DNA from: UBA7662 sp036787895
GTDB taxonomy: Bacteria > Bacteroidota > Bacteroidia > UBA7662
Length of the DNA: 64,000 bases
Direction of reading: 5' to 3'
NCBI GenBank assembly: GCA_036787895.1
Contig: DAIQOK010000008.1
Coordinates: 1 to 64,000, forward strand
This document shows, piece by piece, positions 17,725 to 26,000 of this stretch; position 1 is the stretch's first letter; each line of letters opens with the position of its first letter. The notes under the pieces were generated by a model. The model had not been told where the DNA came from. It was given only the letters and a program-made list of their open reading frames with translations, and did no database searches. The position numbers and the translations under genes are program-made.

Positions 17725-18149
17725 AAAAACTCATGATAGGAGCCGACCACGCAGGTTTTGAGCTCAAAGCAGCCATTATACGACAACTGGAAGCCTTAGA
17801 CCAGGAAGTTCATGACTTCGGGACATATTCGGCCGAATCAGTGGATTATCCTGACTTTGCGCACCCTGTGGCAGAAGCCGTGGTGACAGCTGAAACCCTG
17901 GGATTTTTGGTCTGTGGTAGCGGTAACGGTGTTTGTATGACCGCCAACAAACATGCCGGCATCAGAGCGGCCCTATGCTGGACAGTAGAGCTGGCAGCTT
18001 TGGCACGTCAGCATAATAACGCCAACATTCTTTGCCTACCCGCCCGGTTTGTAAGTCAGGAATTGGCATTGGAGATGGTCAAGACCTTTCTTAATACCCC
18101 TTTTGAAGGTGGCCGGCACAAAACACGCGTCGACAAAATAGCTTGCTGA
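17721..18149 (+). CDS. rpiB: Ribose-5-phosphate isomerase B
   Basis: A 142-residue sugar-phosphate isomerase interconverting ribose 5-phosphate and ribulose 5-phosphate in the pentose phosphate pathway. It shows GADHAGFELK at the start, the DFG...VDYPDFA segment and the anion-hole loop CGSGNGVCMTANK, where most family members have CGSGxGxxxxANK. Length is normal. It overlaps tatC by 4 nt (ATGA) and the next gene by 1 nt (TGATG), so translation of the run is probably coupled. LacA/LacB-type isomerases share the fold, but nothing here points to galactose use. Confidence 0.94.
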   Translation: MKKLMIGADHAGFELKAAIIRQLEALDQEVHDFGTYSAESVDYPDFAHPVAEAVVTAETLGFLVCGSGNGVCMTANKHAGIRAALCWTVELAALARQHNNANILCLPARFVSQELALEMVKTFLNTPFEGGRHKTRVDKIAC

Positions 18150-19678
18150 TGAACCGCCTTCTCTTCTTTATTGCCGCCTGGTTTTGGGTGGTGTCGGCCG
18201 CATATGCTCAGAATGTAGCTCCCAATGTGGAAGCCATCCGCCAGGACTTGATCATGCTTACTTCCGACGAGCATGGCGGAAGGGGGACCGGTGATACCGG
18301 TTTTCTGGCAGCGGCTAACTATGTAGCTAATCAGTTACTTGAACTCGGGTTTCACAGCTTTAACTCCCAAAATCAGCCTGCTGAAAAGGCTGAGGATTTT
18401 TTTCACCAGGTTCCTTTAATCAAGGAAAAGCTGATTTCGGTGGAACTGCAAACCGGAAAAAAAAACTGGAAGTACGGTAAGGATTTTTATACCAACCGGG
18501 CCTTTGGTTCTGATGCCATATATAGCGACTCACTAAGTTTTGTAGCTTATGATCAACTTGGTCAACTTCTGCCGGCACAACTTCAAAATCAGGTCGTGGT
18601 CATCTGGCGTCAAAAAGTTGAAAAAGCTAAGCGTAGCCCATCAATCCGGGAGATTGCCCGCAGCCTGAATCGTTTTTCTCCCCAAGCCATTCTGGTTATC
18701 GATGCTGAATTTCCTTCCCAACCAACCCTGATTACCAATGCCCTTGCAGCAGAAAATATCTGTATTGATTACAGCCGCGACAGGGAATATGGGGTAAGTC
18801 CGACCGCCGGTCGCACTATCCCAATCATCATCGTCAGTGAAAAGGTCGGTCGAAAAATGTTTAAATCGGCCGGACTCGACTGGAAGAAAAGTTGGGCTGG
18901 AACGGGTCAAACTAGTAGCCAACCCATAGTGCGACAGGCATTTAAATTGAAAGCCAAGGCTACCGTAATTTCGGAGCCATTCGAAGCGCCTAATGTGGCT
19001 GGTTTGCTGCCAGGCAAAAAAAACAGCGAGGAATATATCGTGCTGAGCGCACATCTTGATCACCTGGGTATACACGACGGTAAAATTTATTATGGCGCTG
19101 ATGATAATGGCAGCGGCTCGGCGGCTTTGCTGGAAATGAGCCGTTTGTTATTCGCTTACCGAGACCAGGGAAATTTGCCGGATAAAACCATCGTCTTTTT
19201 GTGGTTAACCGGCGAAGAACATGGCTTATTGGGCAGTCAATACTTTACTTCATTTCCGCCAGTACCCTTGGAGAGCATAAAGGTTAATTTGAATGTGGAT
19301 ATGATTGGTCGGGTAGATAAAGCCCATCTGAATGAACCTAATTATGTATACCTGATTGGGTCTGATAGATTGAGTTCAGATTTACATCGGATAAGCGAGG
19401 AGGTGAACGCCAGTTGTTGCGGTATTAATTTCGATTATACCTACAACGACCCCAATGATCCGAACCGGTATTATCAACGTTCCGACCATTATAATTTCGC
19501 CAAATACGGTATTCCGGTGATATTTTATTTTAGTGGTGTTCATGAAGATTACCATAAACCTAGTGATACGCCGGATAAAATTGACTACAATCGAATTGCC
19601 CGCATTGCAAATCTGATTTTTCTGACGGCTTATGAATTGGCAAATCGGGAAGAAGCTCTTTTGATCGATAAACAATGA
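18149..19678 (+). CDS. Secreted M28 family zinc aminopeptidase
   Basis: A 509-residue exported metallopeptidase. The ATG at 18149 starts a signal peptide ending AAYAQ. The catalytic domain (from about residue 270) shows the M28 di-zinc ligands: H in SAHLDHLG, D in GADDNGSG, E-E in LTGEEHGLLGS, D in NVDMIGR, and the late H in the HEDYHKPSDT region. A PA-like insert probably occupies the part between the N-terminus and the catalytic domain. It likely removes N-terminal amino acids from peptides in the periplasm or outside. It sits between rpiB and lutB with 1-nt and 4-nt overlaps. No T9SS tail is present, so it is probably periplasmic. Confidence 0.93.
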   Translation: MNRLLFFIAAWFWVVSAAYAQNVAPNVEAIRQDLIMLTSDEHGGRGTGDTGFLAAANYVANQLLELGFHSFNSQNQPAEKAEDFFHQVPLIKEKLISVELQTGKKNWKYGKDFYTNRAFGSDAIYSDSLSFVAYDQLGQLLPAQLQNQVVVIWRQKVEKAKRSPSIREIARSLNRFSPQAILVIDAEFPSQPTLITNALAAENICIDYSRDREYGVSPTAGRTIPIIIVSEKVGRKMFKSAGLDWKKSWAGTGQTSSQPIVRQAFKLKAKATVISEPFEAPNVAGLLPGKKNSEEYIVLSAHLDHLGIHDGKIYYGADDNGSGSAALLEMSRLLFAYRDQGNLPDKTIVFLWLTGEEHGLLGSQYFTSFPPVPLESIKVNLNVDMIGRVDKAHLNEPNYVYLIGSDRLSSDLHRISEEVNASCCGINFDYTYNDPNDPNRYYQRSDHYNFAKYGIPVIFYFSGVHEDYHKPSDTPDKIDYNRIARIANLIFLTAYELANREEALLIDKQ

Positions 19679-21054
19679 GCACGGCTGCACATACATTTCT
19701 GAAAGCTGCTGAAAAAAAGGTGTTTGATCTCAAACACCGCAATACCATTAACTTCAATATGGGCAAGTACCATGTGGCTGTTGAAAAAGGTTTGCAACAT
19801 TTCAGTAACCTGGAATTGGCAAGGAACAGAGCCAATCACATCAAGTGGTCGGCCATTGAAAAACTGGAGCAACATTTACTGCAATTCGAGACCAATTTCC
19901 AGCGGAATGGGGGTAAAGTAATCTGGGCGCAGGATGGGGCAGAAGCAATCAAAGAGATACTCCATATTTTTAAAAAGGTAGAAGGTCGTTCACTGGTAAA
20001 GTCGAAGTCGATGGTTACCGAAGAAATTCAGCTGAATGCAGCTTTGGAAAAAAACGGCATAGAAGTTTTTGAAACCGACTTGGGTGAATTTATTCAGCAA
20101 ATAGATGGTGAGCCGCCTTATCACATCGTTACGCCCGCCATGCACAAAAGCAAGGAGGATATAGCTGAGCTATTTCACCGAAAATTGAAAACCGAACCCA
20201 ATCTCAGTCCAGAAGCCCTCACCAATATTGCCCGCCAACTACTTCGCGATAAATACAAAAGTGCAGAAGTAGGTGTCACAGGGGCCAATTTTATTGTTGC
20301 CGACACTGGCAGTATTGCCCTGACCGAAAATGAAGGCAACGCCCGACTCAGCATTACTTTTCCGAAAGTTCACATCGTAATCGCCGGCATCGAAAAGGTG
20401 TTGCCTTCGGTTAACGATTTGAACTTGTTCTGGCCGTTACTCGCAACCCATGGTACCGGTCAATTTGTGACTGTTTACAACACCTTGGTCAGTGGTCCCC
20501 GACGTTCCGGCGAAAGCGACGGTCCGGAAGAGATGTATGTTATACTGTTGGATAATGGCCGTACCAATATCCTGGCCGATACCGAGCAAAGGCAGTCTCT
20601 GTATTGTATCCGGTGCGGGGCATGTTTGAATGCCTGTCCGGTTTACAAAAATATAGGTGGACACAGTTACGGATCAACCTACAGTGGCCCAATCGGTTCA
20701 GTAATTACCCCGCATTTGCAGGGCATGGAAAACTTCAAACACCTGAGTTTTGCTTCTTCTCTATGTGGCAATTGTACGGAAGTCTGCCCGGTAAAAATAG
20801 ATCTGCATAAACTTTTGCTGGTGAATCGCCGGCAATCAGTAACACAAGAGCTCACCACCAAAAACGAAGACCGCAGCTGGTATTTCTGGCGGCGGGCGAT
20901 GATGAGCCGTAAGTTGATGAATATGCCTAACAGCAAGCTTAAAAATCTGGCTATGCGCCTGTTTGTCAAAAATAGCTGGGGAAATCGCCGTGAAATGCCG
21001 GAAATAGCTCCCCAATCTTTCAATGAACGTTGGCGTGAAAGCCATAAAAAATAA
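19675..21054 (+). CDS. lutB: LutB-type lactate utilisation iron-sulfur protein
   Basis: A 459-residue cytoplasmic protein of the LutB/YkgF family. The N-terminal LUD domain (about 60-300) includes GANFIVADTGSIALTENEGN, and it is followed by two 4Fe-4S clusters with C-I-R-C-G-A-C-LNACP near residue 305-317 and CGNCTEVCP near 363. In lactate oxidation LutB works with LutA (CCG domains) and LutC. Neither is adjacent; the next gene is a 2-oxo acid dehydrogenase E1, so electrons may be handled in a different complex, or lutA/C lie elsewhere. It overlaps the M28 gene by 4 nt and precedes E1 by 11 nt. Confidence 0.9.
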   Translation: MSTAAHTFLKAAEKKVFDLKHRNTINFNMGKYHVAVEKGLQHFSNLELARNRANHIKWSAIEKLEQHLLQFETNFQRNGGKVIWAQDGAEAIKEILHIFKKVEGRSLVKSKSMVTEEIQLNAALEKNGIEVFETDLGEFIQQIDGEPPYHIVTPAMHKSKEDIAELFHRKLKTEPNLSPEALTNIARQLLRDKYKSAEVGVTGANFIVADTGSIALTENEGNARLSITFPKVHIVIAGIEKVLPSVNDLNLFWPLLATHGTGQFVTVYNTLVSGPRRSGESDGPEEMYVILLDNGRTNILADTEQRQSLYCIRCGACLNACPVYKNIGGHSYGSTYSGPIGSVITPHLQGMENFKHLSFASSLCGNCTEVCPVKIDLHKLLLVNRRQSVTQELTTKNEDRSWYFWRRAMMSRKLMNMPNSKLKNLAMRLFVKNSWGNRREMPEIAPQSFNERWRESHKK

Positions 21055-21065
21055 GCAGTATACCT

Positions 21066-23039
21066 ATGGTATTCGACCGTAAAAATTACACCGACGAGCA
21101 ATTGCGTCAACTTTATCGTGGTTTGTTGTTGCCACGCATGATTGAAGAAAAAATGTTGGTGCTGCTGCGTCAGGGCAAGGTAAGCAAATGGTTTTCTGGC
21201 ATCGGCCAGGAAGCCATAGCTGTAGGTGCTACCCTGGCACTTCATCCCGATGAGTATATCATGCCATTACACCGCAATCTGGGTGTTTTTACCGGTCGTG
21301 GTATGGATTTAGGGCAGTTATTCGCACAGTTTCAGGGCAAATTCAAAGGTTTTTCCAAAGGCCGGGAACGTTCTTTCCATTTCGGAAGTAATCCGCACCA
21401 CATTGTTGGTATGATTTCTCATCTTGGGCCCCAGATGGCCATAGCCGATGGCATTGCCTTGGCGCATAAAATCCAGGGAGAACCAAAGATTAGTCTGACT
21501 TTCAGCGGAGATGGCGGCAGTTCAGAGGGTGACTTTCACGAAGCATTGAATGTAGCTGCTGTATGGGAATTGCCGGTTATTTTTTTGATAGAAAATAATG
21601 GCTATGGTCTTTCTACCCCATCAAATGAACAGTTTCGTTGCAAACAGTTTATTGATAAAGGTATTGGTTATGGCATGGAGGCGGTGCAAATAGATGGCAA
21701 CAATATTTTGGAAGTATATGACACAGTGAGCAAATTGGCCCAATCCATGCGCGAAAATCCGCGTCCGGTGTTGCTCGAATGTATCACTTTCCGCATGCGT
21801 GGGCACGAAGAAGCCTCTGGAACCAAATATGTTCCACAAGAATTGTTCGACCTCTGGGGCAAAAAGGATCCGGTTGAAAATTACGAGAAATACCTCCGTG
21901 AAAATCAGCTTATCGACGATGCCTATGTGGCCGAAGCCCGTAAAGAATTTCAACAGCAGATTGAAGCAGGCTTAAATTTTGCCTTCAGTGAGCCTGAAAT
22001 TATTCCTGATCCTGCCTACGAACTGGCAGATGTATATGCCCCATATCAGCAACAACTTACGCCGGCCAGTGGACCGCAAACGGAAAAACGGCTGGTAGAT
22101 GCCATTTCAGATGGCTTACGGCAGGCCATGGAAAAGCACGATAAACTGGTGCTCATGGGACAAGATATCGCCGAATATGGAGGCGTATTTAAAATCACCC
22201 AAGGATTCGTTGAGCAATTCGGCAAGGCCCGTGTTCGCAATACGCCGCTTTGTGAATCTGCCATTTTGGGTGCTGCTTTGGGACTTTCCATCCAGGGGCA
22301 TAAAGCCATGATGGAAATGCAGTTTGCCGATTTTGTAACCGTTGGCTTTAACCAAATTGTGAATAATTTGGCGAAAATCCATTATCGCTGGGGGCAAAAT
22401 GCTGATGTGGTAGTCCGTATGCCTACCGGTGCCGGTGTGGGTGCCGGACCTTTTCATTCCCAATCGAATGAAGCCTGGTTTTTTCATACACCGGGACTGA
22501 AAATAGTTTATCCTTCAACCCCTGAAGATGCCAAAGGTTTGTTGCTTGCTGCATTTGAAGATCCTAATCCTTATCTCTATTTTGAGCACAAAGCACTGTA
22601 TCGTTCAGTAAGTGGCATGGTGCCTGATGCGTATTATACGCTACCTATTGGAAAAGCCAGGATATGTAGGGCAGGAGAGGAGGCTACCATTGTAACTTAT
22701 GGGGCTCCGGTTCATTGGGCCCTGGAATTGGCACAGCATGAAGGCTACGACCTGGAAATTATAGATTTGAGGACACTTTTACCCTGGGATCAGGAGACCG
22801 TATTCGAATCGGTACGCAAAACCGGTCGGGTTATGGTTTTACATGAAGACACGCTCACAGGTGGTATAGGCGCTGAAATTGCAGCGGAGATAGCTGAACA
22901 TTGTTTTCAGTTCCTGGATGCACCTGTTGTTCGAGCCGGTGCCCTGGATACACCAGTACCATTTTCAGTGGCCCTTGAGCAGGAATTTTTGGGCAAGGAA
23001 CGCTTTAAAAACAAATTAAAGTCTTTGTTGGGCTACTGA
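21066..23039 (+). CDS. Fused alpha/beta 2-oxo acid dehydrogenase E1 (branched-chain type)
   Basis: A 657-residue thiamine diphosphate enzyme joining the E1 alpha subunit (about 1-330) and the E1 beta subunit (about 345-657) in one chain. The ThDP motif GDG...NN spans about residues 145-175 (SGDGGSSEGD to IENNGYG). The beta part shows GQDIAEYGGVF, MEMQFADFVT and the end region VLHEDTLTGG. Fused E1 proteins of this kind in Bacteroidota are usually named 2-oxoisovalerate dehydrogenase, which oxidatively decarboxylates branched-chain 2-oxo acids. A pyruvate preference cannot be excluded. E2 and E3 genes are not in the window. It is the last gene of the tatC-rpiB-M28-lutB run. Confidence 0.92.
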   Translation: MVFDRKNYTDEQLRQLYRGLLLPRMIEEKMLVLLRQGKVSKWFSGIGQEAIAVGATLALHPDEYIMPLHRNLGVFTGRGMDLGQLFAQFQGKFKGFSKGRERSFHFGSNPHHIVGMISHLGPQMAIADGIALAHKIQGEPKISLTFSGDGGSSEGDFHEALNVAAVWELPVIFLIENNGYGLSTPSNEQFRCKQFIDKGIGYGMEAVQIDGNNILEVYDTVSKLAQSMRENPRPVLLECITFRMRGHEEASGTKYVPQELFDLWGKKDPVENYEKYLRENQLIDDAYVAEARKEFQQQIEAGLNFAFSEPEIIPDPAYELADVYAPYQQQLTPASGPQTEKRLVDAISDGLRQAMEKHDKLVLMGQDIAEYGGVFKITQGFVEQFGKARVRNTPLCESAILGAALGLSIQGHKAMMEMQFADFVTVGFNQIVNNLAKIHYRWGQNADVVVRMPTGAGVGAGPFHSQSNEAWFFHTPGLKIVYPSTPEDAKGLLLAAFEDPNPYLYFEHKALYRSVSGMVPDAYYTLPIGKARICRAGEEATIVTYGAPVHWALELAQHEGYDLEIIDLRTLLPWDQETVFESVRKTGRVMVLHEDTLTGGIGAEIAAEIAEHCFQFLDAPVVRAGALDTPVPFSVALEQEFLGKERFKNKLKSLLGY

Positions 23040-23087
23040 TTTTAGGCTGGTTTCCATAAATTAGCGAGATAAACTGTTTCTCGACCG

Positions 23088-26000
23088 ATGGTAAAACGTC
23101 TATGTTCGCTTGTTCTTTTGCTTTTCTGTACCTTTTCGGTATACGCACAATTACCTCCAGGGGTGAATTTGCGCTTTTTTACAAGTTTTGAAAACCCCAA
23201 TCCTTTCGACAGCATGACCGCTGCCGGTAACGGTAGCTTTAACGTAATCACCAATTTAAGCACACCATCAGGCGGGCAGTCGGTTCGTTCGAGTGTGAAC
23301 GTACCTCAAACTGGTTCGACGGTTACGCTTACCTCCAATACCTTTTCTACTACCGGCCAGTTTAAGGTTTGGCTCGATTTTAACCACATCGCCAAAATTG
23401 CGCCAGACGACTCAGCCCAGGTGCAGGTTTCAATAGATGGTGGTCCTTGGATTACTTTGGGAACAACGGCATGTATTTATAATGGTGCTGCCTTGGCGAT
23501 GCGTACAAGGAACGGATCATTTTCTGAAATTGATTACGGAACCACCTGGCGACCTGATTTTAATGGTTGGCCTGCGGTACCAGATAGCAGCTGGTGGAAA
23601 CATGAACGTTTTGATATATCCTATATCGCTGCTAACAAGGCTGATGTGCGCTTTCGATTCAGGTATACCGACCAGGGAAGCCTTGGCTTAAATAATCGTT
23701 ATGGTTGGGTAATCGACAGCGTGATGGTTACCTCTGCATTTTCAGAAGTTGTGCCACCGGTAATTAACCATACAGCACTTCTCGGGCCTATTTACGATAT
23801 CGATGTGCCTATTTCTGCCAATGTTAACGATGGCCCAGGTTGTGATACCACAGGCATTCATACGGTATGGACTTTTTTCCGCATCAACAATGGCCCATTG
23901 GATTCAGTACAACTACAACGCGTAGGCACTACTTTAACCTGGAGAGACTCAATCAAACGTCCACAGGTCGCAGATGGAGATACAGTTTGTTATTTCCTGC
24001 GAGCCATCGACTCTTCTCCCAATCGTAATATTCGCTATTTCCCCAATCAAACCAACCCGGGCGACAGTTGCTTGACATTTATTACCTCAGGCGTACCAAT
24101 ACTGACCCATGCTAACCCTATTTTGGGCTGGCAGTTTTCGGCAGGACCATTTCAAATTAATGCGGTATCGCGAGATGCCTCTGGTATCGATTCCGTAATA
24201 CTGTACTACAGATTAAATCGAGGGCCATGGCAAATCAAAAAGATGGTTCAGCAAGGCACAACCAATAACTACCGCGACTCTATTTTTGTGGTAGATGGTG
24301 ATACAGTAGATTATTATCTTGAAGCTGTCGACCTGAGTGCCCGTCGTTTCCGCACACGCATACCGGACACGGCCTGGACTTTCATCGCCTCTGGTCCGCC
24401 TACTATTCAGTGGCCTAGTACTTTTGCAGAAGGAACCATTTTCCTGGGAGGAGTTTATAATCTGGGACCATTTAATATTCCGGTTAGACTCACCGACGGT
24501 AGTGGCATTGATACGGCCTACTTGTTTTACAGGATAAACAATGGACCTGTCGATTCAGTAGGTATGACACGTCTTTCCGGAGGTGGCTTTGTAAACTGGA
24601 CCGGTACTGTACCGGCAGTTTCGGATAGCGATACCATTTGTTATTATGTGCGTGCCTTTGATGCTTCCGTTCGAAGCAATACAGAGATAAGCCCATCAAC
24701 AGGCTGTCGCACTTTTGTGGCTTTATCAGGTATAGTCCCTAATTATGTCGATAATTTTGAGGGCATACCGCTTTGGAATGCGCAGTTGGGAAATCCAAGT
24801 AGTCCTGGTGGTTGGGTTTTAGGATCTCCGAATAAATCAACCATTAATGCTCCACGAAGCGGGGCTAATTCTTGGGTAGTTGGTCCGTTGAATGCAGATT
24901 ACCCGGCAAATGCTTTTTATTATTTGGAATCGCCGGTTTTTGATTTTTCAACTGTAACTGATCCTACATTATCTTTTTGGATGTGGCGTGATATTTCAGA
25001 TGTGTTTAATGGTGGCGATGCTTTATGGATTGAGTTTACTGATAGCGTTTCAAATCCACAATGGACTAAACTTACAGATGTTCCGTTTGGTATTGTAGCT
25101 AATTGGTTCAATAAAACAGGGACTATTTTCGGACAGACTGGAGGTTATTGGGATGGAACTTCTTCAGGTTATATGAAGAGTGAAATTCGTCTGACTCATC
25201 CACGCTTCCAGAATACACCGAAAAAAATACGCTTCCGCTTTGTATTTAGGTCGACGCCTTCAATTCAAGCCAATGGTGTTGCCATCGATGATATTAGTAT
25301 AACACGGCCGATACAGGTCGATGTAAATGTGCTCGGGGTAGTCAATGCCAATGGTCAGCCTTTTGCCGGTACACAAGTTATTTCCGGTGATAGGTTCAAT
25401 TTCGGAGTAATCATGCGGAACTTCGGCCAAATTCCGTTGGATACAGTTGATGTAGTTTGGGAACTCAATAACGTCAAGGACACAACACGCGTAGTCTTTA
25501 ATCCACCATTGGCTGTAAATGGAACTTCTACCGCTCGTATGTTGGATACAGTGCGTGCTGGGACTATTGATTGTTGGTCGGACATACGGGTATATGCCAT
25601 TCATCCACTCGATGGTAACCGTTTAAATGATACTACCTACAGTACTGTTTATGGTATTCCTATCAAACGTTTTCCATATCTCGATAATTTTGATTCAACA
25701 GCGGCCTGTAATTGGTTACCTGTGGCTATAGGAAATAATAATATGCCATGGCAATTGGGAACCCCTGCAAAAGTCAATATTAACAGTGCCTTTTCAGCTC
25801 CCAATGCATGGGTAACCAACCTAACGGGCAATCCTCCCGGTAATGCCCAGGGTTATCTGTATTCGCCATTATTCGATTTCAGCAGTTCAGTGAACGGTTT
25901 GCTCTCCGTTCGTTTGAACCGTCGTTTCGGCACTGGATCAGGATTGCGGATTTCCTATGCCGATGAAAATTTCACCAATTTCTGGCAAACTTTGGGTGTG

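Noticed and set aside
20679..21245. Minus-strand open frame of 188 codons across two genes
   Set aside because: It covers the junction of lutB and E1, both with full family motifs on the other strand.
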